A stretch of DNA of 64,000 bases from Elephas maximus indicus (lineage: Eukaryota > Chordata > Mammalia > Proboscidea > Elephantidae). Shown one piece after another: positions 23,219-35,520 of this stretch; position 1 is the first letter of the stretch, and each line of letters begins with the position of its first letter. The DNA is taken from contig NC_064825.1 of assembly GCF_024166365.1 (NCBI RefSeq), positions 105,104,480 through 105,168,479 on the forward strand, read 5' to 3'. The notes below the pieces were generated by a model. The model worked only from the letters and a program-made list of their open reading frames with translations, had not been told where the DNA came from and did no database searches. The position numbers and the translations under genes were made by a program.

Positions 23219-23682
23219 ATTATTTTTATTTGCTATGACACAAATACCAAAACTAGGTAGCCTTAAATTTAAAATAAAAGAAATTTATTTTCTCATTTTT
23301 CTGGAAGCTAAAAGTCCAAATAAAGTACTGGCTGTGTCAATTCCTTGCTTGTGAATAGCCCTAGGCATTCCTTGGTTCCTTGACATTCTTTGGCTTTTAA
23401 AGAATCCTCACATGGTTTGTGTGTCTGTGTATATTCTGGTCTTTTAATAACTCAGACAAGAAAAGGCTTAAGATCCACCCTACACTGGTATAGCCTCATT
23501 AACATAACAAAATGAAACTGCTATTTCTAAACGGGATCATATATGCAAGTACAGGGGTTAGAATTTCAGTACTTATTTTGGAGATGGCCCAATTCAATCC
23601 ATAACATTGCGTTAAAAAGAAAAAAAAGTATACTCAAAGTGTTTAATGTAGGCAGATCCTGAAACTCTGATCTGTGATATGT

Positions 23683-25140
23683 TGTTGTTGTTAGGTGCCA
23701 TTGAGTAGGTTCCAACTCATAGTGACCCTGTATACAACAGAAGTAAACATTGCCCAGTCCTTAACCATCCCCACAATTGTTGCTATGTTTGAGCTCATTG
23801 TTGCAGCCACTGTATCAATCCATTTCATCTACTGTCTTCCTCTTTTTCATTGACCTTCTATCTTACCAAGCACAATGTTCTTCTCTAGGGACTGGTCTCT
23901 CCTGGAAAACATGTCCAAAGTACAGGAAGCAAAGTCTTGCCATCCTCCCTTCCAGAGAACTCTGCCTGTTCTTCTTCCAAGACAGACTTGTTCATTCTTC
24001 TGGCAGTTCATAGTACTTTCAAATTTTTTCAGCAACACCGTAATTCAAAGACATCAATTCTTCCTCAGTCTTCCTTATTCGTTGCCTACCTTTTGCATGT
24101 ATATGAGGTGATTGAAAATATCATGGCTTCAACCAGGCACTCATTAGTTTGCAAAGTGACATCTTTACTTTCAACACTTTAAAGAGATTTTTGCAGCAGA
24201 TTTTTCCAATGCAATACTTCATTTTATTTCTTGACTGCTGCTTCCAAAGGGCTTGATTTTGAATCCAAGCAAAATGAAATCCTTGACAACTTCAGTCTTA
24301 CTTCCATTTATCATGATGTTTCTTATTGGTCCAGTTGTGAGAATTTTTGTTTTCTATATGTGGAGATGCAATCCATACTGAAGGGTGTAGTCTTTGATTT
24401 TCATCAGTAAGTGCTTCAAGTCCTCTTTGCTGTCAGCAAAACCAAACCAAGAACCAAACCCATTGCCATCGAGTAGACTCCAACTCATAGCAACCTTATA
24501 CACAGAGAACTACTGCCCCATAGAGTTTTCAAGGAGTGCCTGGTAGATTCAAACTGCTGACCTGTTGGTTAGCAGCTGTAGCACTTAACCACTACGCCAC
24601 CAGGGTTTCAGCAAGCAAGGCTATACCATCTGCATATCTCAGATTATTGATGAATCTTCCATTTATCCAGATACCACGTTCTTCTTCACATAGTCCAGTT
24701 TCTCAGATTATTTGCTCAGCGTACAGATGACGTAAGTATGATGAAAGGACACAACCCTGATGCACGCCTTTCCTGATTTTAAACCATACCGTATCCCCTT
24801 GTTCTGTTCAAACAGCTGCCTCTGGGTCTGTTTACAGGTTCCAAAAGAGCACAATTAAGTATTCTGCAATTCCCATTCTTTGCTATGTTTTCCATAATTT
24901 GTTATGATCCACACAAATGCCTTTCAATAGTCAATAAAATACTGGTTAACATCCTTCTGGAGTTCTTTGTTTTAGTCAAAATCCATCTGACATCAGCGAT
25001 GATATCCCTCATTTTGTGTCCTCTTCTGAATTCACCTTGAACTTCCGGCAGTTCCCTGTGGATGTACTACTGCAACTGTTTTTGAATTATCTGTGATATG
25101 AATGACTTTAAGCATGTATTTCAACTATTGGAGAAGGTCG
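23683..25140 (-). mobile_element. RTE-clade (BovB-like) LINE, 5'-truncated
   Basis: The reverse-transcriptase half of an RTE LINE on the minus strand. The 3' end at the left is ttgttgttgttaggtgccat. Reading right to left one meets RT remnants (the VDHNKLW, GVHQGC and LYAE equivalents near 24750-24900) and the C-terminal signature (NEQVCLGR, FSRRDQSLEKNIVLGKIEGQ at 23847-24038), related to the BovB sequence that follows ...FELWCW. Multiple stops make it non-functional. An AfroSINE has inserted at 24440-24608. The 5' end fades near 25140 in the RT region. Confidence 0.82.
24440..24608 (-). mobile_element. AfroSINE nested in the RTE LINE
   Basis: aaccaaacccattgccatcg tail through cacttaaccactacgccacc agg head. 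It interrupts the RTE reading at 24440-24608, so it is younger than the LINE. Confidence 0.9.
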
Positions 25141-26299
25141 ATTAACTAGATATACTAAATGGGGTTGAACTACTTTTCTGTTCAAAAATGAGTCACAATT
25201 CACAAAATCGACCGTACATACTTAACTATCCTTGCTTCATCACCATGCAAAGTTAACAAAGTTCATTTCTTATGAATTTATCCTCATCTATGAACATATG
25301 CCATGTAAATTTAATTAATTTGACAAAGTCACTTATTTTTTTGTTAGATTAACTTTTTTAAAAATCTTAATTTTTTTTTAAATTAACTTTTACTGAGCTT
25401 CAAGTGAACGTTTACAAATCAAGTCAGACCATCACATATAAGTTTATATACACCTTACTCCGTTCTCCCACTTGCTCTCCCCCAATGAGTCAGACCTTCC
25501 AGTCTCTCCTTTCCTGACAATTTTTCCAGCTTCCAACTCTCTCTATCCTCCCATCGCCCCTCCAGACAGGAGATGCCAACACAGTCTCAAGTGTCCACCT
25601 GATATCATTAGCTCACTCTTCTTCAGCATCTCTCTACCACCCACTGTCCAGTCCTTTTCATGACTGCTGAGTTGTCTTCGGGAATGGTTCCTGTACTGGT
25701 CCACCTGAAGGTTTGGGGACCATAACCGCCGGGATTCCTCTAGTCTCAGTCAGACCATTAAGTACGGTGTTTTTGTGAGAATTTGGGGTCTGCATCCCAC
25801 TGATCTCCTGCTCCCTCAGGGGTTCTCGGATGTGTTCCCTGCCAGGGAAGTCGTCGGTTGTAGCCGGGCACCATCCAGTTCTTTTGGTCTCAGAATGATG
25901 TAAGTCTCTAGTTCATGTGGCCCTTTCTGTCTCTTGGGCTCTTAGTTATCGTGTGACCTTGGTGTTCTTCATTCTCCTTTGATCCAGGTGGGTTGAGACC
26001 AATTGATGCATCTTAGATGGCCGATTATTAGCATTTAAGATCCCAGACGCCACATTTCAAAGTGGAATGCAGAATGTTTTCATAATAGAATTATTTTGCC
26101 AATTGACTTAGAAGTCCCCTTAAGCCGTAGTCCCCAAACCCCCGCCCTTGCTCCGCTGACCTTTGAAATATTCAGTTTATTCCGGAAACTTCTTTGCTTT
26201 TGGTCCAGTCCAGGCTAGTTGAGCTGACCTTCCATGTATTGAGTATTGTCCTTCCCTTCACCTAAAGCAGTTCTTATCTACTAATTAATCAGTAAAAAA

Positions 26300-26330
26300 C
26301 CCTCTCCCACCCTCCCTCCCTCCCCACCTC
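26300..26330 (-). other. G-rich tract in L1 3' UTR (C-rich on plus strand)
   Basis: ctcccaccctccctccctcc on the plus strand, equivalent to 7809-7837. A possible G-quadruplex on the L1 sense strand. Confidence 0.7.
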
Positions 26331-26380
26331 ATAACCACGAAAGTATGTGTTCTTCTCAGTTTATACTATTTCTCAAGATC

Positions 26381-29300
26381 TTATAATAGTGGTCTTATAC
26401 AATATTTGTCCTTTTGCCTCTGACTAATTTCACTCAGCATAATGCCTTCCAGGTTCCTCCATGTTATGAAATGTTTCACAGATTCGTCACTGTTCTTTAT
26501 CGATGGGTAGTATTCCATTGTGTGAATATACCACAATTTATTTACCCATTCATCAGTTGATGGACACCTTGGTTGCTTCCAGCTTTTTGCTATTGTAAAC
26601 AGAGCTGCAATAAACATGGGTGTGCATATATCTGTTTGTGTGAAGGCTCTTATTTCTCTAGGGTATATTCCGAGGAGTGGGATTTCTGGGTCGTATGGTA
26701 GTTCTATTTCTAACTGTTTAAGATAACTCCAGATAGATTTCCAAAGTGATTGTACCATTTTACATACCCACGAGCAGGGTATGAGAGTTCCAATCTCTCC
26801 GCAGCCTCTCCAACATTTATTATTTTGTGTTTTTTGGATTAATGCCAGCCTCATTGGAGTGAGATGGAATCTCATCGTGGTTTTAATTTGCATTTCTCTA
26901 ATGGCTAATGATCGAGAGCATTTTCTCAGGTATCTGTTAGCTGCCTGAATATCTTCTTTAGTGAAGTGCGTGTTCATATCCTTTGCCCACTTCTTGATTG
27001 GTTGTTTGTCTTTTTGTGGTTGAGTTTCCACAGAATCATATAGATTTTAGAGATCAGGCACTGGTCAGAGATGTCATAGCTGAAAATTCTTTCCCCGTCT
27101 GTAGGTGTTCTTTTTACTCTTTTGGTGAAGTCTTTAGATGAGCATAGGTGTTTGATTTTTAGGAGCTCCCAGTTATCTGGTTTCTCTTCATCATTTTTGG
27201 TAATGTTTGTATTCTGTTTATGCCTTGTATTAGGGTTCCTAAGGTTGTCCCTATTTTTTCTTCCATGATCTTTATCGTTTTAGTCTTTATGTTTAGGTCT
27301 TTGATCCACTTGGAGTTAGTTTTTGTGCATGGTGTGAGGTATGGGTCCTGTTTCATTTTTTTGCAAATGGATATCCAGTTATGCCAGCACCATTTGTTAA
27401 AAAGACTATCTTTTCCCCAATTAACTGACACTGGGCCTTTGTCAAATATCAGCTGCTCATATGTGGATGGATTTATATCTGGGTTCTCAATTCTGTTCCA
27501 TTGGTCTATGTGCCTGTCGTTGTACCAGTACCAGGCTGTTTTGACTACTGTGGCTGTATAATACGTTCTGAAATCAGGTAGAATGAGGCCTCCCACTTTC
27601 TTCTTCTTTTTCAGTAATGCTTTACTTATCCGAGGCTTCTTTCCCTTCCATATGAAGTTGGTGATTTGTTTCTCCATCACATTAAAAAATGTCATTGGAA
27701 TTTGGATCGGAAGTGCATTGTATGTATAGATGGCTTTTGGTAGAATAGACATTTTTACTATGTTAATTCTTCCTATCCATGAGCAAGGTATGTTTTTCCA
27801 CTTAAGTTATGTCCTCTTTAATTTCCTGTTGTAGTGCTTTGTAGTTTTCTTTGTATAGGTCTTTTACATCTTTGGTAAGATTTATTCCTAAGTATTTTAT
27901 CTTCTTGGGGGCTACTGTGAATGGTATTGATTTGGTGATTTCCTCTTCGATATTCTTTTTGTTGATGTAGAGGAATCCAAGTGATTTTTGTACGTTTATC
28001 TTATAACCTGAGACTCTGTCAAACTCTTCTAATAGTTTCAGTAGTTTTTTGGAGGATTCCTTAGGGTTTTCTGTGTATAACATCATGTCATCTACAAAGA
28101 GAGATCATTTTACTTCTTCCTTGCCAATCCATTTGCCCTTTATTTCTTTCTTTAGCCTAATTGTTCTGGCTAGGACCTCTAGCACAATGTTGAATAAGAG
28201 CGGTGATAAAGGGCATCCTTGTCTGGTTCCCGTTCTCAAGGGAAATGCTTTCAGGCTCTCTCCATTTAGAGTGATGTTGGCTGTTGGCTTTGTATAGATA
28301 CCCTTTATTACGTTGAGGAATTTTCCTTCAATTCCTATTTTGGTGAGAATTTTTATCATTAATGAGTGTTGGACTTTGTCAAATGCCTTTTCTGCATCGA
28401 TTGATAAGATCATGTGGTTTTTGTCTTGTTTTATTTATATGGTGGATTGCATTAATGGTTTTTCTGATATGAAACCAGCCTTGCATACCTGGTATAAATC
28501 CCACTTGATCAGGGTGAATTATTTTTTTGATGTGTTGTTGGATTCTATTGGCTAGAATTTTGTTGAGGATTTTTGCATCTGTGTTCCTGAGGGATATAGG
28601 TCTATAATTTTCTTTTTTTGTAATGTCTTTACCTGGTTTTGGTATCAGGGAGATGGTGGCTTCATAGAATGAGTTGGGTAGTATTCCGTCATTTTCTATG
28701 CTTTGGAATACATTCAGAAGTAGTGGTGTTAACTCTTCTCTGAAAGTTTGGTAGAACTCTGTAGTATAGCCATCCGGGCCAGGGCTTATTTTTGTTGGGA
28801 GTTTTTTGATTACCGTTTCAATCTCTTTTTTTGTTATGGGTCTATTTAGTTGTTCTACTTCTGAATGTGTTAGTTTAGGTAGGTAGTGTTTTTCCAGGAA
28901 TTCATCCATTTCTTCTAGGTTTTCATATTTGTTAGAATACAATTTTTTGTAATAATCTGTTATAATTTCTTTTAATTTCAGTTGGGTCTGTTGTGATGTG
29001 GCCCTTCTCGTTTCTTATTCGGGTTATTTGTTTCTTTTCCTGTATTTCTTTAGTCAGTCTAGCCAATGGTTTATCAATTTTGTTAATTTTTTCAAAGAAC
29101 CAGCTTTTGGCTTTGTTAATTCTTTCAATTATTTTTCTGTTCTCTAATTCATTTAATTCAGCTCTAATTTTTATTATTTGTTTTCTTCTGGTGCCTGATG
29201 GGTTCTTTTGTTGCTCACTTTCTATTTGTTCAAGTTGTAGGGGCAGTTCTCTGATTTTGGCTCTTTCTTCTTTTTGTATGTGTGCATTTATCGATATAAA

Positions 29301-30187
29301 TTGGCTTCTGAGCACTGCTTTTGCTGTGTCCCAGAGGTTTTGATAAGAAGTATTTTCATTCTTGTTGCATTCTATGAATTTCCTTATTCCCTCCTTAATG
29401 TCTTCTATAACCCAGTCTTTTTTGAGGAGGGTATTGTTCATTTTCCAAGTATTTGATTTCTTTTCCCTAGTTTTTCTGTTATTGATTTCCACTTTTATTA
29501 CCTTGTGGTCTGAGAAGATGCTTTGTAATATTTCGATGTTTTGGATTCTGCAAAGGTTTGTTTTATGACCTAATATGTGGTCTATTCTAGAGAATGTTCC
29601 ATGTGCGCTAGAAAAAAAAGTATACTTTGCAGCAGTTTGGTGGAGAGTTCTGTATAAGGCAATGAGGTCAAGTTGGTTGATTGTTTAAATTAGGTCTTCC
29701 GTGTCTCTATCGAGCTTCTTACTGGAAGTCCTGTCCTTCTCCGAAAGTGGTGTGTTGAAGTCTCCTACTATAATTGTGGAGGTGTCTATCTCACTTTTCA
29801 GTTCTGCTGAAATTTGATTTATGTATCTTGCAGCCCTGTCATTGGGTGCATAAATATTTAATATGGTTATATCTTCCTGGTCAATTGTCCCTTTTATCAT
29901 TATGTAGTGTCCTTCTTTATCCTTTGTGGTGGATTTAACTTTAAAGTCTATTTTGTCAGAAATTAATGTTGCTACTCTTCTATTTGCTTATTGTTTGCTT
30001 GATATATTTTTTTTCCATCCTTTGAGTTTTAGTTTGTTTGTGTCTCTAAGTCTAAGGTGTGTCTCTTGTAGGCAGCATATAGACGGATCGTGTTTCTTTA
30101 TCCAGTCTGAGACTGTCTCTTTATTGGTGCATTTAGTCCTTTTACATTCAGCGTAATTATAGATAAGTAAGTGTTTAGTGTTGTCAT
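26381..30187 (-). pseudogene. L1 ORF2 (endonuclease / reverse transcriptase), broken
   Basis: Same protein as at 3957-7756, here in about eight open segments. They are the N-terminal endonuclease (30187 leftward; ILNIYAPNDRAARYI and IIVGDFNTPLSE at 29685-29900), the linker (28932-29492), RT fingers (28379-28942: [17 protein letters not shown]), [20 protein letters not shown] (28105-28413), post-palm (27802-28086), and the C-terminal parts (27159-27752 and 26381-27031), which end with the same CWRGCG...C motif. The usual FADD active site has a frame change next to it at about 28086-28105, where the plus-strand text reads catcatgtcatctacaaag. Several frameshifts and stops. Confidence 0.9.
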
Positions 30188-30551
30188 TTTGATGCCTTTT
30201 TATGTGTGTTCTTGACAATGTCATTTTTCCACTTACTGTTTTGTGCTGAGACGTTTTTCTTCGTAAATTGTGAGATCCTCATTTTCATAGTATTTGACTT
30301 CATGTTTGTTAAGTCGTTACGTTTTTCTTGATTTTTATTTTGAGTTATGGAGTTGTTATACCTCTTTGTGGTTACCTTAATATTTACCCCTATTTTTCTA
30401 AGTAAAAACCTAACTTGTATTGTCCTATATCACCTTGCATCCCTCTCCATATGGCAGTTCTATGCCACCTGTATTTAGTCCCTCTTTTTGATTATTGTGA
30501 TCTTTTACATATTGACTTCAATGATTCCCTGTTTTGAGCATTTTTTTTTAA

Positions 30552-31163
30552 TTAATCTGAATTTGTTTTTGTGATTTCCCTATTTGAGTTGATATCAGGA
30601 TGTTCTGTTCTGTGACCTTGTGTTGTGCTGGTATCTGATATTATTGGTTTCCTGACCAAACCATTTCCTTTAGTATTTCTTGTAGCTTTGGTTTTTGCAA
30701 ATTCTCTAAGCTTGTATTTATCTGTAAATATCTTATTTTCACCTTCATATTTCAGAGAGAGTTTTGCTGGATATATGATCCTTGACTGGCAGTTTTTCTC
30801 CTTCAGTGCTCTGTATATGTCATCCCATTGCCTTCTTGCCTGCATGATTTCTGCTGAGTAGTCTGAACTTATTGATTCTCCCTTGTAGGAGACCTTTCTT
30901 TTATCCCTGGCTGCTTTTAAAATTTTCTCTTTATCTTTGGTTTTGGCAAGTTTGATGATAATATGTCTTGGTGTTTTTCTTTTTGGATCAATCTTAAATG
31001 GGGTTCGATGAGCATCTTGGATAGATATCCTTTCGTCTTTCATGATGTCAGGGAAGTTTTCTGTCATCAGATCTTCAACTGTTCTCTCTGTGTTTTCTGT
31101 CCTCCTTCCCTGTTCTGGGACTCCAATCACACGCAAGTTATCCTTCTTGATAGAGTCCCACAT
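30552..31163 (-). pseudogene. L1 ORF1, C-terminal two thirds
   Basis: An unbroken 203-residue frame from MWDSIKKDNLRVIGVPEQG to the natural stop (EITKTNSD), covering the RRM-like and C-terminal domains of the L1 RNA-binding protein. The coiled-coil N-terminus is absent because the element is 5'-truncated about 20 bases upstream. It has no L1 promoter, so expression is unlikely. Confidence 0.88.
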
Positions 31164-31593
31164 GATTCTTAGGGTTTATTCATTTTTTTAAAATCTTAAT
31201 TTTTAATTTTAAAATCTCACTGTCTAGGACCAAAAGAAATGTTTGATTAGGTCACATTTTTATGTTTCAGAAAGGCAACATGCTTCACAAATAAGAATTT
31301 GAAATAAAACCAAATATTGCTGTCCACAAAGGAACATTTACACAGTATGAGTCAATATATAGGGGGTTAAACCTATGAAATTTTCTTTGTCTCTAAGGGC
31401 TATAACAAATTCTACTCATATAAAGAATAATTTATATATAAGTCTAAAAATAAACAGTCTAAAGAATCCAACAAAAATGATTAAAAAAAAAAAGACTGGG
31501 ATCACTGATAGTGAAAGCATTCCTTGACTCTGTGAAATAATGAATATCTTGTTCTGAGTGTGGTCTACAGCCCTCTTCCAACTAAGGTTACTT

Positions 31594-32477
31594 TTTTACT
31601 CCAAAGTTTCCCCACAGCATTTTTCATTTCTGAGTTTCTCAGGGTACAGTTAGATTAAATGGTTCAACATAGGATTATGAAAGCTAAAGCCACAGTCATG
31701 AATATATTAGTGGGAAGGGAGATGTGGGCCTTGCATACAGGAAGGTACAGAAAATAAAGAATAAAAAGACCACAGTTATATGAGGTGTACAGGTGTTTCC
31801 CTTCCAAACATTTAGTTTTCAAGGAATGTAAGATGGCCCCATAGAAGACTAGTAGGATGAAGATTATCACAGTGAAAATTGCCTCTCCATTGGCTATCAC
31901 AGAAAGTCTAATAAGGTAGGTGTTCATGCAAGGAAGTTTCAGTAAGGAATACACATCACACACAAAGCTGTCAGTGACTTTGGGGCCACAGAAAGGGGGC
32001 TGATAAATAAAGAGACTTGAACCAAAGAATGTAGAAAGCCTCCAATCCAGGCTATCATCAGCATGAGAACACATATCCACCAAATAATGAAGAGGTTTAC
32101 AGATGGCCACATATTAGTCATATGCCATCACCACCAGAAGAATAACTTCAGCACTAGTAAATAAATGATCTGTAAAGACTTGTGCCATGTAAGCGTGGAA
32201 GGAAATGAACTTTTTTTCTAGTAGAGCATGTCTATGATCATTTTGGGAGCAATAGAAGTAGAATACACAGTCTATGTAAATGATAAATAGGCAAGAAAAA
32301 AAACACATGGGGAAACCCAGGGATTGGCTGGCTATGATTGTCACCATGATGAGCAGATTGACCACTACCTTCACAATGTAGATGGGCAAGAATGTGACAG
32401 ATGAAACTTTCTCCCCCTTCAGGATATTGAGTGAGTACAGAGAGGACAAACTCAGTCACAGTGTTTCCATTCTTCAT
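31594..32477 (-). pseudogene. Olfactory receptor pseudogene, family 4
   Basis: A decayed OR in the inter-arm spacer. From ATG 32477 it begins MKNGNTVTEFVLSVLTQYPE, then shifts frame within TM1; the other frame continues with NLLIMVTIIASQSLGFPMCF at 32114-32449. The DRY arginine codon is a stop ([14 protein letters not shown], near 32114). A further open frame covers PPFCGPKVTDSFVCDVYSLL, LKLPCMNTY and the TM5 region. Frames are lost again around the KALSTC position, and the end resembles MLNP...NEMKNAV up to about 31595. It is clearly OR4 type but distinct from the arm ORs. Several frameshifts and at least one internal stop make it dead. Confidence 0.9.
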
Positions 32478-32839
32478 GTTTTCTTTTGAAGATGTTGAAC
32501 TCAGTGTCAGAGCCTGCAAACCAAAGGGCCAATAATAAATTTGAGAAGAACAGAAACTGTAGGCCAAGAATTTGATGCCCTACTCAACAATGTTTCCTTC
32601 ATAGAGCCTTGCACACAAGCGTTCTTTAGAAAATGGGTCCTTGGAATCTTCTCCCACATAATTTTCCTATGTTTTTTGCTTCACTCTCCATGATGAGACT
32701 TTGGTATTAAAGCTGAGTTCTATATGTGAGCGGCTACTTCTGTGACACGATCTGCTGACAATAAGAAGGCTTTCTCCAGAATGTCCTTCAAAATACTGAA
32801 TTTAACATTATATATCGTTTATTTCATTTTATGAGCTCT

Positions 32840-33230
32840 ATATTATAACCAGAAACCAACCTTATATTATGCAGATTACACAACCTTGCTTGCTGAAAGT
32901 GAAGAGGACTTGAAGAACTTACTGATGAAGCTCAAAGGCCACAGCCTTCAGTATGGATTACCCACACAAACAAACAAACCCACTGCCTTAAAGTCAATTC
33001 TGACTCATAGCTACCCTGTAGGACAGGGTAGAACTGCCCGATAGAGTTTCCAAGGAGCACCTGGCAGATTTGAACTGCCGACCTCTTGGTTAGCAGCCAT
33101 CGCACTTAACCACTACGGCACCGGGGTTTCCGTATGGATTATACCTCAACATAAAGAAAACAAAAATCCTCACATATGGACCAATAAGTAACATCATGAT
33201 AAATGGAGAAAAGACTGAAGTTGTGAATAA
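32840..33230 (+). mobile_element. RTE LINE fragment (RT palm), plus strand
   Basis: Reads ...LYYADYTTLLAESEEDLKNLL and, after a nested SINE, LNIKKTKILTYGPISNIMI and NGEKTEVVNNF. This is the RTE reverse-transcriptase palm just after the YADD box (here altered to YADY). It meets a minus-strand RTE piece at about 33230, head to tail in an unusual way. An AfroSINE is nested at 32961-33131. Confidence 0.82.
32961..33131 (-). mobile_element. AfroSINE nested in the RTE palm
   Basis: A complete element with a perfect 10-base target-site duplication gtatggatta (32951-32960 and 33132-33141). Tail aaacccactgccttaaagtc; head cacttaaccactacggcacc. One of the clearest insertions in the window. Confidence 0.93.
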
Positions 33231-35520
33231 TTTCCAGGGTTGCATCCATTTGTTGGTACATCTCAACTGGTATTCCATCAATTCCTGGAGGCTTGTTTTT
33301 CACCAATGCCTTCAGCACAACTTAGCTTTCTTCCTTCAGTACCATCAGTTCTTGTTTATACGCTATCTGCTGAAATGGTTGAACTTCACCAATTTTAGTA
33401 CAATGACTGTTTTCCTTCCATCTTCTTTTTTCAGTAGTTTATTTTGTTTTGTTGTTGTTGATAATATACACAGCAGAATATACACTGATTCAACATTTTT
33501 TACATGTACAATTCAGTTACATTTGTTATATTCTTTGTGTTGTGCAACCATTCTTCTCCTCTTTTTGTGAGTTTTTCCTCCACAATTGTCACAAACTCAT
33601 TGCTCCTAAACTAGGCTGTAATCTTTACAGAAGCGGTTTGAGACAGGTCTTTCCCCTGCAGAGCCAGTGGATGGGCTCCAACCACCAACCTATCGATTAG
33701 CAGCCTAGTGCTTAAATGTTGCAGCACCAGGACTCCTTGTTTAGTAAAATAAAAAAAGAAAAAAAAACCTATTGCCATGGAGTCAATTCGAAATCATAGT
33801 GGCCCTATAGGAGAGAGTAGAACTGCCCTATAGGGTTTCCAAGGCTATAATCTTTACGGAAGCAGACTGCCACATCTTTCTTCTGTCCATCCATCTTCTT
33901 TAGATGCTGCCAGCATTGTTTAATATTTTCCCCATAGATTTCTTCAATATTGCAAATCAAGGCTTAATTTTTTTTTTTTCAGTTTGAGAAATGCTAAGCA
34001 TGTTCTTCCTTTTTGTTTTTCTATTTGCAGGTTTTTACACATTTCATCATAATACTTTGCCTTCTCAATCCATCCTTTGAACTCTTCTGTTCAGCTCTTT
34101 TTCTTCATAATTTGTCCCATATACATTAGGTATTCTGACTTCAAGAGGAAATTTCAGGGCCTCTTCTGACATACATTTTCGTGTTTTCTTCCTTTACCAT
34201 CTTTTTAGTGACCTTTTGCTTTCTTCATGTATGATGTCCTTGATGTCATTCCACAACTCATCTAGTCTTTGGTCGTTAGTGTTCAGTGCATCAAATCTAG
34301 TCTTGAGACATAGTCTCTAAATTCAGGTGGGATATACTCAAGGTTGTACTTTGGCTCTCATGGACTTGTTTCAATTTTCTTCTGCTTCAATTTGAATTTA
34401 CACATGACTGATTGATGGTCTGTTCCTCAGTCAGCCACTGTCGTTGTTCTGACTGATGATATTGAGCTTCTTCATTGTCTCACTCCACAGATGTAGCCAA
34501 TTTGATTCCTGTGTATTCTATCTGGTAAAGTCCACCTGTATAGTCACCGTTTATGTTGTTAAAAAAAGGTGTTTCCAATGAATAAGCCATTGGTCTTACA
34601 GAATTCTATCTTGCAATCTCTAACATCATTTCTATGACCAAGACCATATTTTCCAATTACTGTTTGTTCTTTCTTGTTTCCAACTTTTGCATACCAATCA
34701 CCAAAAGTTATCAATGCATCTTGATTGCATGTTTGATCAATTTCAGACTGCAGAAGTCTGAATCTTCAATTTCTTGATCTTTGGCATTAGTGGTTTGTGT
34801 GTAAATGTGAATAACAGTTGTATTAGCTGGTCTTCCTTTTAGGTGTATCACTATTACCCTATCACTGACAACATTGTACTTCAGGATAGATAGATCTTGA
34901 AATGTTCTTTTTGACAGTGAATGTGATGCCATTTCCCTTCAACTTGTCATTCTGGGCATAGTAGACCATATGATTGTCTGATTCAAAATGGCCAATACCA
35001 GTCCATTTCAGCTCACCAATGCCTAGGATATCAATCTTCAAACGTTCCATTTCATTTTTGAGAATTTCCAGTTTTCCTCGATTCATTCTTCATACATTCC
35101 ATGTTCTCATTACTAAGGGATGCTTGCAGCTGTTTCTTCTCATTTTGAGTTGTGCCACATCAGCAGATGAAGGTCCTGAAAACTTGACTCCATCTACGTC
35201 ATTAAAGTCAGCTGTACTTTGAGGAGACAGCTCTTCCCCAGTTTTATGTTAAGAGCCTTCCAACCTGAGGATCTCATCATCCAGCACTACTTCAGACAAT
35301 GTTCCATTGCTATTCATAAGGTTTTCACTGGTTGATTTTTTTTTTTTTTTTGGAAGTAGATTGCCAGGTTCTTCCTCCTAGTCTGTCTTAGTCTGGAAGC
35401 TCTGCTGAAACTTGTCAGCCATGGGTGACCTTGCTGGTATTTGAAATACTGATGGCATATTTTTCACCATCACAGCAACACGTGAGCCATGACAGTACAA
35501 CAAGCTGACAGACAAGTGGT
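33231..35520 (-). mobile_element. RTE-clade LINE, 5' half (endonuclease to RT fingers)
   Basis: On the minus strand from about 35520: a 5' region, then the endonuclease. This has MNRGKLEILKNEMERLKIDI, LGIGELKWTGIGHFESDNHM and VYYAQNDKLKGNGITF at 34862-35086, followed after a frameshift by VIVIHLKGRPANTTVIHIYT. RT-finger sequence PPGIDGIPVEMYQQMDA is at 33231-33300. The motifs match the RTE/BovB apurinic endonuclease and RT. A composite SINE insertion splits it at 33430-33888. Many stops. The downstream palm is found only in the opposite orientation at 32840-33230. Confidence 0.85.
33430..33888 (-). mobile_element. Composite SINE insertion in RTE
   Basis: Flanked by copies of about 11 bases (tccatcttctt at about 33417-33427 and 33889-33901). 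It contains an AfroSINE 3' part (33760-33870, cctattgccatggagtcaat ... agggtttccaaggctataat) and a second SINE-like portion with cctatcgattagcagcctag, plus a stretch (33470-33560, gtacaattcagttacattt and tgtgcaaccattc) resembling an old LINE 3' end. Internal order is unclear. Confidence 0.6.

Larger units (their letters stand above)
25376..31183 (-). mobile_element. L1, 5'-truncated in ORF1, 5.8 kb
   Basis: A minus-strand LINE-1 of the same family as 1816-9094. It has a 3' UTR (25376-26380), ORF2 (26381-30187) and the C-terminal part of ORF1 (30552-31163 and a little beyond). It is truncated at about 31183, just inside ORF1. A target-site duplication of about 20 bases rich in A and T (ttttttaaaa(a)tcttaattttt) is seen at about 25354-25375 and 31184-31204. 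It has longer open stretches than the plus-strand L1 but is still broken in ORF2. Confidence 0.92.

Noticed and set aside
32840-35520. Twin-priming 5' inversion as the explanation for the RTE arrangement
   Set aside because: In twin priming the 5' part is inverted and the 3' tail stays at the end. Here the inverted part is the palm, with no 3' tail present, so the model does not fit.
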